DNA of 64,000 nucleotides from Acinetobacter sp. ANC 4648 (GTDB lineage Bacteria; Pseudomonadota; Gammaproteobacteria; Pseudomonadales; Moraxellaceae): NCBI RefSeq assembly GCF_002135345.1, contig NZ_NEGI01000006.1, positions 62,001 to 126,000 of the forward strand, read 5' to 3'. Shown piece by piece: positions 49,646 to 59,839 of this stretch (position 1 is its first letter; each line of letters starts with the position of its first letter). The notes under the pieces were generated by a model. It saw only the letters and a program-made list of their open reading frames with translations, ran no database searches and was not told where the DNA came from. The position numbers and the translations under genes were made by a program.

Positions 49646-50092
49646 TTATGGAAACATTTTATTTGCCATTCTTTGTGCTTGTTTACCATAAAACCAATAC
49701 GTAATTAAATATAAAGGAATTGCAAAAAGTAATATCATGATCAACGTGGTCAACAAAAATTGAGTGCTTTGCATATACATTACAAAAGTTGACCAAACCT
49801 CTGGATCATTTCTCGAAAAATAAACTGCACCTACAAGCATCCCGATTAAGTTATACCCCCAAAATATTAGGGTAAATCCAAGCGTTAATTTTTTCCGTTC
49901 TTGATGAGTCGGTGCACGCTGTTGTTGTTTTAAAAACCGATACAAGACAATAATCATGGCAATCAAATAAGGCATTGCCGTTAATATTCCTGCGATTTGA
50001 TTCGGCAGAAATACCATAAGCACGCCAGAAACAAGGCTTAACACGAAACAAAGTATAAAAAACCACACATAATATTTGTTTAGAGAAACCAT
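49646..50092 (-). CDS. ABZJ_00895-family membrane protein
   Basis: The 148-residue inner-membrane protein has four predicted helices (about 8-28, 34-52, 70-92, 110-136) and a basic, glutamine-rich loop after helix 2 (FLKQQQRAPTHQERKKL). This pattern matches the ABZJ_00895 family seen in Acinetobacter. The function is unknown. It follows the YfcH gene's start by 77 bases on the same strand. Confidence 0.75.
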   Translation of the reverse strand: MVSLNKYYVWFFILCFVLSLVSGVLMVFLPNQIAGILTAMPYLIAMIIVLYRFLKQQQRAPTHQERKKLTLGFTLIFWGYNLIGMLVGAVYFSRNDPEVWSTFVMYMQSTQFLLTTLIMILLFAIPLYLITYWFYGKQAQRMANKMFP

Positions 50093-50199
50093 GATGACGA
50101 CCGAAATAGCTTAAAAATACATTATAGAAAGTTTTTCTGATTTTTTTTGATTTTCTTGTCAACCAATTCAAAAGTCATACCGTTATATAGTTATAAGGA

Positions 50200-50372
50200 T
50201 CACAGCAATCAAGTTTTTTACACCGGCATCCGTAGAAAACTTCGCTGACCTTGGCTCCTATGAGACCCATAAACTCATACTTCAAACATAGATTTGGAAC
50301 AGCAGCCTAAATCAAAATGAATGAAGTATTTTGGCCGACGATTTAATATCACTCGAATCGTCGGCTTTATTT
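50200..50372 (+). ncRNA. Candidate structured RNA (sRNA or 5' leader/attenuator)
   Basis: Three hairpins follow each other. The first is AAGTTTT (50211-50217) with AAAACTT (50236-50242). The second is TTGGCT (50251-50256) with AGCC-T-AA (50304-50310), enclosing TATGAG (50259-50264) with CTCATA (50274-50279). The third, GCCGACGATT (50334-50343) with AATCGTCGGC (50356-50365), is followed by TTTATTTTAT like a terminator. No plus-strand gene lies upstream for that terminator to serve. A TATAGT at 50186-50191 could be a -10. It may be a free-standing RNA or an attenuator of the gene at 50457. It matches no RNA family I can name. Confidence 0.45.
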
Positions 50373-50456
50373 TATCTACGATTTACAACTTCATCTGTAG
50401 GTCTAAAATACGAATCTGGTTTAAGTGTGTCCACATACATAAAAGGAATTAAAATA

Positions 50457-50816
50457 ATGAACATGCTACAAAAATTTTCAGCATTTTTAATACTCTGTCT
50501 GAGTTTAAGTAGTCTTCATGCTCAAAAAACACAAACTCAAGAAGAGCTTGATCAAATGCAGGAAGCAGTAGCTCGCAATTATGCAGAGTTAGTCAAAAAA
50601 GGTGAAATAATTGAAAATACGACGGATAAAGATGATTCTTATGTAAATTTAAAACGGTGTTCTGAAACCCCAAAGGGTGAATCTTGTTATATTGATAAAG
50701 TACCAACTGCGAAGAATTACTATGTTGTTAAAGAAGTTCGTATGAATGATGGCTGCATCTACGAAATCCATAAAAATGGCACTGAAGATGGTGTATGCCC
50801 AGCAAAGGCGAAATAA
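50457..50816 (+). CDS. Small exported protein of unknown function
   Basis: The 119-residue product has a signal peptide (MNMLQKFSAFLILCLSLSSLHAQ; cleavage after HAQ or LHA). The mature part starts with a glutamine/glutamate-rich helix. A second part follows with four cysteines (about residues 65, 72, 99 and 110: RCSETPKGESC, DGCIYE, GVCPAK) that could pair as two disulfides. The ATG at 50457 follows AAAGGA at nine bases; the open frame upstream to 50331 overlaps the terminator-like hairpin and is not coding. It lies downstream of the structured segment and may be controlled by it. No family was recognised. Confidence 0.75.
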   Translation: MNMLQKFSAFLILCLSLSSLHAQKTQTQEELDQMQEAVARNYAELVKKGEIIENTTDKDDSYVNLKRCSETPKGESCYIDKVPTAKNYYVVKEVRMNDGCIYEIHKNGTEDGVCPAKAK

Positions 50817-50912
50817 GCCAAACACCAGCTTTTAATATGATAAATTAATTTAAAGACTAGAATAGCATTGCTAAGTTTCGCTACTATGCTCTTCGGAGCA
50901 TAGGACAAAATT

Positions 50913-52166
50913 ATGACAGTTCGTTTTTTACATACATCTGATTGGCATTTGGGACAATTCTTCTATAACCATTCACGCCAATATGAACATGAACAGTTTT
51001 TAGCATGGTTGCTAATTCAGATTAAAGAAAAACAACCACATGCCCTGCTCATTGCAGGTGATATTTTTGATGTAATTAATCCTGCCTCCGCTGCTCAAAA
51101 ACAACTGTATCAATTCTTAGCTGATGCACATGATCTTGCGCCACACATGCAAACCCTCATGATTGCTGGCAATCATGATTCAGGTTATCGGATTGAACAG
51201 GTTGAGCCACTCTTAGAAAAATACAATGCTAAAGCCATAGGTGTAGTACAAAAAAATAGTGAAAATCAACTCGATTTAGACCGATTACTTTTGCCCATTT
51301 ACGATGAACAAAAAAATATTGTCGCTTGGTGTTTAAGCCTACCTTTTTTACGCGCTGCAGAAATCACTGGTATTAATGAACAAACTAGTAATAGCCAAAG
51401 TGCGATTGCCTACTTACATCAACAACTCATTGCAGAAGCGAAACAGCGTAAAACTGAGAATCAAGCCCTAATTTTAATGTCACACGCGCATATGCAAGGT
51501 GGCGAAACCTCCGATTCAGAGCGCCCAATTATTATTGGCAATGAAGAAGCATTATCTACTAGCTTATTTGATGAGATAATTGATTACGTCGCGCTTGGAC
51601 ATTTACATAAACCACAAAAAGTTCAGTATCCACATATACGCTATAGTGGCTCGCCTATACCACTCTCCTTTAGTGAAATTAACTATAAGCATCAAGTGGT
51701 TGATGTGACTATTGACCCAACTAAAGAAGATGAATCACGGTTTCAATTTGAAGCAATCTCGATTCCTCGTAGTGTGCAACTGCATAAAATCAAAGGTGAG
51801 CTAAATGAGGTTTTTGCAAAACTCAAAACTTTAGCCAGTGGTGAAATTAGCAATATTGACCATCGTGAATATGTCGATATCGAATACCATACTTTGACTC
51901 CCCCACAACCCAATTTAAGACAACAGTTTGAAGATGCTTTACCCAAAGATCGTTATCGTCTGGTGCGTATTTCACGTCAATATTTAAATCATGATACCGA
52001 CAATACAGAGACTTCAACGATGAACCTTGAGCCACCCACTCCACAGAAATTATTTCAACAAATTTGGGAGAAACAAGGCTATTCAGTAGATGATGAGGTT
52101 TTAAAAGACTTTATGAGTTTGGTAAATGATGCACAGAAAACACTTGAAGATGAACATTCGGTTTAA
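50913..52166 (+). CDS. sbcD: SbcD nuclease subunit (Mre11-like)
   Basis: The 417-residue metallophosphoesterase has LHTSDWHLG, IAGDIFDVINP, MIAGNHDSG and ALGHLHKPQ motifs carrying the two-metal ligands. With SbcC it opens DNA hairpins, trims blocked double-strand ends and removes palindromes. sbcC starts 8 bases after its stop codon. Confidence 0.95.
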   Translation: MTVRFLHTSDWHLGQFFYNHSRQYEHEQFLAWLLIQIKEKQPHALLIAGDIFDVINPASAAQKQLYQFLADAHDLAPHMQTLMIAGNHDSGYRIEQVEPLLEKYNAKAIGVVQKNSENQLDLDRLLLPIYDEQKNIVAWCLSLPFLRAAEITGINEQTSNSQSAIAYLHQQLIAEAKQRKTENQALILMSHAHMQGGETSDSERPIIIGNEEALSTSLFDEIIDYVALGHLHKPQKVQYPHIRYSGSPIPLSFSEINYKHQVVDVTIDPTKEDESRFQFEAISIPRSVQLHKIKGELNEVFAKLKTLASGEISNIDHREYVDIEYHTLTPPQPNLRQQFEDALPKDRYRLVRISRQYLNHDTDNTETSTMNLEPPTPQKLFQQIWEKQGYSVDDEVLKDFMSLVNDAQKTLEDEHSV

Positions 52167-52174
52167 GGATTGCC

Positions 52175-55100
52175 ATGAAAATTTTATCTATTCGCATAAA
52201 AAATTTGGCATCTCTTTCTGGAGAACATTTTATTGATTTTGACACTGAACCTTTAGCCAGTGCTGGACTCGTTGCCATCGTCGGAAAAACAGGTGCAGGA
52301 AAATCAACCATTTTAGATGCCATGTGTTTAGCATTGTTTAATAAAATTCCACGTTTGAAAGATAGTGACGGTAAGCTACAAGATGTTGATGGATCGGAGC
52401 TTTTAACAAACTCGCCACTGACTGTTTTACGTCGAGGTACTGCACATGGTTTTGCAGAACTTCGTTTTGTTGCACAAGATCAAAAACACTATTTGGCACG
52501 TTGGGAAATTAAGCGTGCCCGTGAAAATGCCAATGGTAAATTGCAAAGTGTACAACGCTATTTAAAATGTGAAACTGACGGTATTGTAATTGCAGATAAA
52601 GCCAAAGCAGTCGATGCTGCCATTAATAAAATTACTCAATTGAGTTTTGAACAATTTACTCGTGCCGTATTATTAGCCCAATCTGAAGTCACTGTATTTT
52701 TAAAAGCCCGTGATAACGAACGTGGTGAATTACTGGAATATCTCACCAATTCAAATATTTTTGGAAAAATTGGTCAATTGGCCTATGAAAAAACTAAAGC
52801 CATCGCCAATCAGCGTAAAGAATTAGAGAATGTGCTTGGCCATATTGAAATTTTATCAGATGAAGCTGTTGCCGAGCTGAATCAGCAATTTACCTCGGTT
52901 GATACTGAATATAAAAAGTTAGATACTGAAAAATCTAAATTAGCCAAACAACAACTTTGGTTTGAAGAAAAGCAGAAGTTAGATTATCAAATTATAGAAA
53001 AACAAAAAAATTATGATGCTCAAATCATTATCCAGCAACAATTAGCACCTGAACGTCAGCAACTCAACCATTTAGAAATATTCTCAAGTATTCGCTCTGT
53101 TGTTTTTCAGCAGACTCAACTTATAAAAACTCAGCAACAACTTGCACCACAAATTCAGCAGTTACAGCAGTCTTTTGAGGTCATTTCCAAAAAATTTTAC
53201 GATGAACAGCAAAGCTATCAGCAGGCTGAAACGGCGCTCAAAACCCTACAAAATTTTGAAATCACCCATATGGATCCGTTAAAGAAAATTCGGAGCTGTA
53301 TTCAAGAAAGGGATTTTATTGGTGCAGAATTTAATAAACTGAAAACTCGATGTATCGAATTAGATGCTCAACAACAACCTTTAATTGCACAAAAGCAGAA
53401 TATTGCATTAGAGATTTCAAAGCTGAACGATCAACAAGAGACTATACAAAAACTGTTATCGGAAACGATACATTTTAATCCACTCGATCAAGGCATTCAG
53501 GCACATATCCAACAATTACAACAGTTCATTACTCAGTATCAAAATATTGAAAATAGCTTAGGTAATATTCTCCAAGCGCAGTCAAAACTTGTAGATGATC
53601 AACTTAAGCTTGAACAGCTAAATACTAAATTTGGTTCAAATATACAAATTGAACAACAGTTAACCCAGCTTAATACTGAACGTGAACTGAAAATTTCACA
53701 ACTTAATCAGTTTGATATTGCACAGCAAAAATTTCAGCAATATTTTGAATTAGACGCAGATCGATCAACTCATCAAAGTAAGTTACAAGCATTGAATACA
53801 CAAGCACTTGAGCTGACTCAAGTAAGTGCTCAAGCTGAACAAAATCTTGAAACAGCAAAAAATGAACGATTTAAACTGCAAGATATCTTACAAACACAAC
53901 GTTTATTACATGCAGAAAATATTGAAAAATTACGTGAAAACTTAGTTGCGGATAAACCTTGTCTGGTCTGTGGTAGTAAGGCACATCCTTATCGCGATGA
54001 TGAAGCTCAAGTTTCAAAAGCCTTATTTGAGTTGCAACAACAACAAGAACAACAAGCTATTTTGAAAGAACAACATAACTTTCAACTGTGGCAAACAGCA
54101 CAACAACAAGCGACAAAACGAACATCAGAACTTGAGCAGCTCAAAAATACTATTCAAAGTAACCTTGGAAAACTCGAAAATCTGAAAAGTGAATTAGCAC
54201 AACAATTTTCTAATTTACAGCTTCAAATTAATTTTGAGCAAGCATTGCATGAAATCGAAAAACAAGTTACAGAATTTAAAACTCAATTTCAAAATGGAAA
54301 ACAACAGATTGAGACTAAATTACAAGCCTTAAAAGATATACTGAAACAGCAAAATACTTTAGTAGAACAGATTCAAAGTGTTCAACACCAACTCAGTACT
54401 GCAGAAAACTTAAAACAACAAATACAACACATCACGGCCTGCTTGAGCAATGCCGAGCAAAGCCAACCGGCAATGCAAACGATGACTCAAACGAAACTTA
54501 TTTTAACTACGTTAATAACTCGAGCGCAGCATTTACTGAGCTTGGATAAATTGGTTAAAAGTAGCGATGAGCTGAATCGAACCTTAGGTTTAGTGAATGT
54601 TGATCAAAATAATTTAGCCAAACTGCTGACCGAAACCATGCAAGTGCGTGATGAAACCTATACCAAAGGGCAACAAAATACCCAATTTGCCACTCAACTG
54701 ATTCACGACATCACGGATCTATCCCCTACTGAAATCAAACCACATGAGTGGCTGACTCAACATGATGCAGATCGACAACAAAAACAATACAGCTACCAAC
54801 AGCAAAAGCAAAGCTTTGAACAGTTACGTGCCAACTTTGAAAAACAACAGAATGAATTGCAGCAATTGCTCTCTCGGCGAGCTGAAAATCAAAATAGTCT
54901 TGATCAAATTAACATTGACATTGAGCATTGGCTAAAAGTGCATCAAGATTTCAGCAATCATGATTTAATGAATTTGGTTCAGATCAATACTATACAAGAA
55001 CAAGAACTTCGCATTAAGCTACAAAATGCCGAACGTGTACTTAACGATAGTGCATCTGCATTAAAAACCCTACAAGAACAACAAACAGCACACCTCAGCC

Positions 55101-55777
55101 ATCAACCAAATATTGACTTGAATGTCTTACTACAAAACATAAAAGACAATCTCGAAGCTTTAATGGCTCAATCTGAAGTATTAGATAAACTCAAAGTTGA
55201 TCTTGCACGACATCAGGATAATTTAACAAAACAAGCGAAATTTGCAGATCAGATTCAAACGATTCAGCAAGAAGAATATCGTTGGGGTAAAATTTCAGGA
55301 CTCATGGGTGATGCAAATGGTAAAAAATTCCGTGATTATGCACAGCAATATAATTTGGATATTTTACTTGAGCTGGCCAATCAACAGCTAAATATGCTGT
55401 CACAGCGTTATACCTTAAAGCGTCTAGACAACTCTCTTAGCCTTGCTATTATCGATCATGATATGGATGGTGAAACGCGTTCAGTAGCTTCTCTTTCAGG
55501 TGGTGAATCCTTCCTTACTGCCCTCGCTTTATCCTTAGCAATTGCCAATATGGCTTCAGGTTCCATGAAAATTGAATCGTTATTTATTGATGAAGGTTTC
55601 GGTACGTTAGATGCGTCATCTTTACATATGGTAATGAATGCTTTGGATCAATTACAAAATCAGGGTCGTAAAGTCGTATTGATTTCACATATACAAGAAA
55701 TGCATGAGCGTATTCCAGTACAAATTCAGGTCAATCCCTTAGGTGCAGGAGCAAGTACGATTCAAATCGTGAGTTAA
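52175..55777 (+). CDS. sbcC: SbcC nuclease ATPase subunit (Rad50-like)
   Basis: The 1200-residue SMC-like ATPase has Walker A VGKTGAGKSTILDAM (about residue 37), a very long glutamine-rich coiled coil, and a zinc hook CLVCGSKAHP centred at about residues 595-598. The return coil and the C-terminal signature LSGGESFLTALALSLA follow, with Walker B SLFIDEGFGTLD. It dimerises through the hook and drives SbcD. The coil is unusually rich in glutamine, as is common in this genus. Confidence 0.96.
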   Translation: MKILSIRIKNLASLSGEHFIDFDTEPLASAGLVAIVGKTGAGKSTILDAMCLALFNKIPRLKDSDGKLQDVDGSELLTNSPLTVLRRGTAHGFAELRFVAQDQKHYLARWEIKRARENANGKLQSVQRYLKCETDGIVIADKAKAVDAAINKITQLSFEQFTRAVLLAQSEVTVFLKARDNERGELLEYLTNSNIFGKIGQLAYEKTKAIANQRKELENVLGHIEILSDEAVAELNQQFTSVDTEYKKLDTEKSKLAKQQLWFEEKQKLDYQIIEKQKNYDAQIIIQQQLAPERQQLNHLEIFSSIRSVVFQQTQLIKTQQQLAPQIQQLQQSFEVISKKFYDEQQSYQQAETALKTLQNFEITHMDPLKKIRSCIQERDFIGAEFNKLKTRCIELDAQQQPLIAQKQNIALEISKLNDQQETIQKLLSETIHFNPLDQGIQAHIQQLQQFITQYQNIENSLGNILQAQSKLVDDQLKLEQLNTKFGSNIQIEQQLTQLNTERELKISQLNQFDIAQQKFQQYFELDADRSTHQSKLQALNTQALELTQVSAQAEQNLETAKNERFKLQDILQTQRLLHAENIEKLRENLVADKPCLVCGSKAHPYRDDEAQVSKALFELQQQQEQQAILKEQHNFQLWQTAQQQATKRTSELEQLKNTIQSNLGKLENLKSELAQQFSNLQLQINFEQALHEIEKQVTEFKTQFQNGKQQIETKLQALKDILKQQNTLVEQIQSVQHQLSTAENLKQQIQHITACLSNAEQSQPAMQTMTQTKLILTTLITRAQHLLSLDKLVKSSDELNRTLGLVNVDQNNLAKLLTETMQVRDETYTKGQQNTQFATQLIHDITDLSPTEIKPHEWLTQHDADRQQKQYSYQQQKQSFEQLRANFEKQQNELQQLLSRRAENQNSLDQINIDIEHWLKVHQDFSNHDLMNLVQINTIQEQELRIKLQNAERVLNDSASALKTLQEQQTAHLSHQPNIDLNVLLQNIKDNLEALMAQSEVLDKLKVDLARHQDNLTKQAKFADQIQTIQQEEYRWGKISGLMGDANGKKFRDYAQQYNLDILLELANQQLNMLSQRYTLKRLDNSLSLAIIDHDMDGETRSVASLSGGESFLTALALSLAIANMASGSMKIESLFIDEGFGTLDASSLHMVMNALDQLQNQGRKVVLISHIQEMHERIPVQIQVNPLGAGASTIQIVS

Positions 55778-55910
55778 ACTTAAGCAGAAAAATTTCTTAG
55801 GGGGAGTTAATATAAATGTACAGAATATTATGCCCCATATTTCAGAGGCTTCATATTTAACTGACTTGGGAATACTTTCTACTTCAAGCACTTGCTTTAA
55901 CTGACTTCAC

Positions 55911-56684
55911 TTAGTCAGCTGGAAATGCATTAGGGGCTGGTGCATAACCCTGATTATTTTGAACTTGTTTATGTTTGGGAGCTTTTAACTCATATACGAC
56001 GGTCCCAATAATTCCCGTATTGCGAATTGAGCCACTGGTACTATTCGCAGCATAAGCATCTTTAGGTTTTGAAAAGGTAAATGATGCAACAGCTGAATTA
56101 CTCTTACGAAAACCTTCAATCACAAGCGTGTCGTATGGGCGTAAGACATAACCACTATTTTGTCTTGATGCTTGGCTGCCATCAAGTACATCTAAGCCAT
56201 CAACACTTGCTACAATTTCAAAAGTTTGATTGGTACTATTTACATAACGCAATTGATAACTTTGACCATCATTGGCAGATAAATAATACTTTTGGCCATC
56301 TCGATAAAGTTGTAAACCACGTCCTGCATCATCAACAATAGAAAAACTGATTTTACCAGTAGCGAGTGAAATGCTATTAATACGCTGACCTTGATACTGC
56401 TTGCCTGCATAACGAACTTGAACTTCCGAAATTGCAGTTTCAGACATCCGTTTTAAATCAACCTGCGTTATAGGTGAGCTAATATCATCCCCCCAACGTG
56501 TTCCAAGCTTTTCATGCGTAGCAACGTGACTATTTGCCACAGAAGCTTTCATGGCTTCTGTTTGAATATTCTGAGAAGTTTCAACCGTAGCTGATTCCAT
56601 TTGTTGCTGACTACACGCAGCAATCACTAACCCGAGAAAAATCCAAACAAAAACTTTAAATTTATAAATAATTTGATTAAACAT
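55911..56684 (-). CDS. Predicted lipoprotein of unknown function
   Basis: The 257-residue product has a lipoprotein signal with lipobox VIAAC (cysteine at about residue 24), then a glutamine/serine/threonine-rich linker (about 25-60). A beta-rich region follows (ISLATGKISFSIVDDAGRGLQLYRDGQKYYLSANDGQSYQLRYVN and beyond), suggesting one or two beta-sandwich domains, ending in SGSIRNTGIIGTVVYEL. The ATG at 56684 follows AAAAAGG; an upstream GTG at 56690 adds two residues. It is monocistronic. I do not recognise a domain. Confidence 0.72.
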   Translation of the reverse strand: MFNQIIYKFKVFVWIFLGLVIAACSQQQMESATVETSQNIQTEAMKASVANSHVATHEKLGTRWGDDISSPITQVDLKRMSETAISEVQVRYAGKQYQGQRINSISLATGKISFSIVDDAGRGLQLYRDGQKYYLSANDGQSYQLRYVNSTNQTFEIVASVDGLDVLDGSQASRQNSGYVLRPYDTLVIEGFRKSNSAVASFTFSKPKDAYAANSTSGSIRNTGIIGTVVYELKAPKHKQVQNNQGYAPAPNAFPAD

Positions 56685-56806
56685 TACCACAACCTTTTTA
56701 TCTTATTTTATAAATTGGAGTTATAAATCGAGAATAAAAATAGATATAGATGATAATCGTAAATTTTTACCATCTTGATATGAATAGGTTTGGAATAAAT
56801 CACTAC

Positions 56807-57604
56807 TTAATCTATTTTACGTAATGTTAAAATCTGCTCACTTCGTCCAAAAGGTCCATGTACATCATGTAAAATGGCGCTGGTTAATCCAATACCATCT
56901 GCACCATATTGTTGTACAGCCTCTAATCCCAACCACTTTCCTTCAGGTAAACGATAAAAATGCAATTGTAAATCTAGATTCGGAAAGCCCCATTTAAGTG
57001 GCATACTTTGCCGAGGCACAATTCCGTTGGCCATATCCACCATACTCACAATATTGACAAAATCTGAAGCGGTTTCCCCCTCTACCATATCTAAGTCAGT
57101 TTTCAACCAAATCAAACCCTTACCATGACGTTGTTGGCTTGATCTAGCCTCAACTGTTTTTGTAAATCTCCCTGGCCACTTCCGTATACCATCAAAATCA
57201 GGCATATTTTCAGGTGTTTCTACGGCCTGATCTTCTAGACCTGCAATGAACGAACTATCTTGTATCATCATTCGCCATGTTCTTGCGACGACTAAAGTTT
57301 TGCCCTGCCCCGTCATAATGGACTCAATTAACTCAATGGTTTTACCGGGACGAATAACTTGCGTGGTGATCTCAATTTCACCCAAAGCAATCAAACCAAA
57401 GATATCAAAACTGATGCGACCAATGCGCATATTTTCACGTGGCTCAAACTTTTCTAATTCGACACAAATCACCCCTGTTGCTGGTGACATATGTTGCTCA
57501 TTAGGATTCCATGCACCTTGTGTATTCATGGTCGATTGGTAACGTGCTTGAACTATGCCCGCATCATTGATAGTTCGATCAAGCAATTGATAATAAGCAG
57601 ACAT
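56807..57604 (-). CDS. TesB-like acyl-CoA thioesterase family protein
   Basis: The 265-residue protein fits the double-hotdog thioesterase family. The N-terminal half has WNPNEQHMSPATGVICVELE and ends with ARTWRMM. The C-terminal half has SDFVNIVSMVDMANGI and LDLQLHFYRLPEGKWLGLEA ... GLTSAILHDVHGPFGRSEQ, the last being a typical TesB-like C-terminal strand pattern with the catalytic aspartate. The acyl substrate is unknown. Confidence 0.82.
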   Translation of the reverse strand: MSAYYQLLDRTINDAGIVQARYQSTMNTQGAWNPNEQHMSPATGVICVELEKFEPRENMRIGRISFDIFGLIALGEIEITTQVIRPGKTIELIESIMTGQGKTLVVARTWRMMIQDSSFIAGLEDQAVETPENMPDFDGIRKWPGRFTKTVEARSSQQRHGKGLIWLKTDLDMVEGETASDFVNIVSMVDMANGIVPRQSMPLKWGFPNLDLQLHFYRLPEGKWLGLEAVQQYGADGIGLTSAILHDVHGPFGRSEQILTLRKID

Positions 57605-57974
57605 AAACTTCCCTATTCGATTCAGTTTTTCTTATATTGAAATAATGTATCTTTCATTCTCAATCTATTTTTGTACTGAAATTTACGTGAAAAGTCTATG
57701 TTTCAACAAAATATTGATCCCATGTGTTCAACTTTATGCTCTAAAGTTGCATCGAATCTTAAAGCTATGTTATGTCAATTTATGCATAACTCTAACTCAA
57801 TCTAAAATAATCACATAAGAATAAAAATCTACATAGCAACATCCATTTGCATAGATTAATAGAATTTTTAATCAACCAAACTCATTTTAGCTTAGAAAGC
57901 ATTATCTTATGAAATCTACTTAATTGAATACACTTTTCAGTTCTAGCTGAAATGCCATCATTTTTTTAATATAG
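57605..57974. other. Gene-free intergenic region
   Basis: About 370 bases lie between two minus-strand genes. A 35-codon frame on the plus strand (57698 onward, four cysteines) has no good ribosome binding site and I do not call it. A small hairpin TTTCAG...CTGAAA near 57940 lacks a T-run. Confidence 0.45.
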
Positions 57975-58661
57975 CTATTTTGAATAATCTCGTGTTCCAA
58001 ATAATGCTGTTCCTACGCGTACCATGGTCGAACCCGCTGCAATCGCAGCTTGCAAATCTCCCGACATTCCCATACTTAAAGTATCCCAATCTTCAGGATG
58101 TGCATGTAGCTCCTTAACTTCCTCAAATAAATGCTTTGCATCCATAAAAGCATGCAGGTGATCTGGTGCTGGAATAACCATTAAACCCCGTAATTTTAAT
58201 CGTGGTAACTGACTTATGCATTTTACCAACTCTGCAACCTCCGTCGGATGGCAACCCTCTTTTGTCTCTTGAGCATCAATATTGACTTGTAAACAAATAT
58301 TCAATGGCTCTTGATTTTCTGCACGCTGATTGGATAATCGCTCTGCAATAATGAAACGATCAACTCCATGGACCCATGCAAATTTTTCTGCCAAATGCTT
58401 AGTTTTATTGCGTTGCACATGACCAATAAAATGCCATTCAATGTCTAAATCTGATAATGCTGCAATTTTATCTAAAGCTTCTTGTAAATAATTTTCACCA
58501 AATGCGCGCTGTCCTGTCGCATACATTTTTTTTACCTGCTCACTAGGATGGGTTTTAGAAACAGCCAATAACTGAACTTCATCCATATTTCGCTTCGAAG
58601 CTACACAGGCTTGCTGAATTAACTTAAGTACATGATTTCGAGCTTGGTTTAGATCATTCAT
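57975..58661 (-). CDS. yggS: YggS-type pyridoxal phosphate homeostasis protein (PLPBP)
   Basis: The 228-residue alanine-racemase-fold protein binds pyridoxal phosphate through the lysine in LLAVSKTHP (about residue 31). It has the family blocks FGENYLQEALDKI, EWHFIGHVQRNKTKHL and LSMGMSGDLQAAIAAGSTMVRVGTALFG. It keeps PLP pools balanced and has no known catalytic activity. It is divergent from pilT, the usual neighbour in pseudomonads and relatives. Confidence 0.95.
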   Translation of the reverse strand: MNDLNQARNHVLKLIQQACVASKRNMDEVQLLAVSKTHPSEQVKKMYATGQRAFGENYLQEALDKIAALSDLDIEWHFIGHVQRNKTKHLAEKFAWVHGVDRFIIAERLSNQRAENQEPLNICLQVNIDAQETKEGCHPTEVAELVKCISQLPRLKLRGLMVIPAPDHLHAFMDAKHLFEEVKELHAHPEDWDTLSMGMSGDLQAAIAAGSTMVRVGTALFGTRDYSK

Positions 58662-58779
58662 TGATGTTGTCTCATTTCAGATAAATCAGCTTCCCAGTAA
58701 ATAAACTGTTGGTTATGCTGCGTGAAAGCCTTATTATTCTACAAAATAATTAAGTTAACAGCTTTATTTCGGGGACATT

Positions 58780-59817
58780 ATGGATATTACAGAATTACTG
58801 GCATTCTCGGTAAAAAATGGTGCATCAGATTTACATCTTTCAGCCGGTATGCCACCACTGATCCGTGTAGATGGCGAAGTTCGTCGTATTAACTTACCTG
58901 CTTTAGAACATAAAGATGTACACAAACTTGTATATGAAATTATGAATGATAGACAGCGTCGTGATTTTGAAGAAAAACTCGAAACTGACTTTTCATTTGA
59001 AGTCCCTGGTGTAGCACGTTTTCGTGTCAATGCCTTTAATCAAAATCGTGGTGCTGGTGCTGTATTCCGTACCATTCCATCTAAAGTCCTGACTATGGAA
59101 GATTTAGGATTAGGACAAATTTTTAAAGATATTTGTAATTATCCACGTGGAATTGTCTTAGTTACAGGCCCAACGGGTTCGGGTAAATCAACCACCCTTG
59201 CAGCGATGATGGATTATATTAACGAAAACCGTTATGATCATATTTTAACCGTTGAAGATCCAATCGAGTTTGTACACCAGTCCAAAAAATGCCTGATTAA
59301 CCAACGTGAAGTACACCGTGATACGCATGGTTTTAACGAAGCACTACGTTCTGCACTACGTGAAGATCCAGATATAATCTTGGTTGGTGAGATGCGTGAT
59401 CTTGAAACCATTCGTTTAGCATTAACTGCTGCGGAAACAGGTCACTTAGTTTTCGGTACGCTACATACCACCTCTGCGGCAAAAACCATTGACCGTGTAA
59501 TTGACGTATTCCCTGCTGAAGAAAAAGATATGGTTCGTGCCATGCTCTCAGAATCATTACAGGCCGTCATTTCTCAAACTCTGTTGAAAAAAACTGGTGG
59601 CGGACGTGTTGCAGCACATGAAATTATGATTGGGGTTCCAGCCATCCGTAATCTTATCCGTGAAAATAAAGTGGCACAAATGTACTCTGCCATTCAGACG
59701 GGTGCCAATTATGGCATGAGCACGCTCGATCAGAGTCTCAAAACCTTAGTCTCAAAAGGTGTGATCACTGCTCAGGTAGCACGTCATGCTGCGAAACAAC
59801 CAGAATCATTCCTATAA
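58780..59817 (+). CDS. pilT: Type IV pilus retraction ATPase PilT
   Basis: The 345-residue hexameric ATPase has Walker A GPTGSGKST (about residue 130), an Asp box, Walker B DIILVGEMRDLET, the His box GHLVFGTLHTTSA and the C-terminal AIRNLIRENK motif (AIRNLIRE in PilT). It depolymerises type IV pili, powering twitching and DNA uptake. GGGGA precedes the ATG by four bases. pilU follows 22 bases on. Confidence 0.97.
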   Translation: MDITELLAFSVKNGASDLHLSAGMPPLIRVDGEVRRINLPALEHKDVHKLVYEIMNDRQRRDFEEKLETDFSFEVPGVARFRVNAFNQNRGAGAVFRTIPSKVLTMEDLGLGQIFKDICNYPRGIVLVTGPTGSGKSTTLAAMMDYINENRYDHILTVEDPIEFVHQSKKCLINQREVHRDTHGFNEALRSALREDPDIILVGEMRDLETIRLALTAAETGHLVFGTLHTTSAAKTIDRVIDVFPAEEKDMVRAMLSESLQAVISQTLLKKTGGGRVAAHEIMIGVPAIRNLIRENKVAQMYSAIQTGANYGMSTLDQSLKTLVSKGVITAQVARHAAKQPESFL

Positions 59818-59839
59818 AATTGAACTTGGGGAAATTTAG

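Noticed and set aside
57698-57805. 35-codon plus-strand frame with several cysteines between tesB-like and yggS genes
   Set aside because: It is short, has no convincing ribosome binding site or promoter, and matches no family I know.
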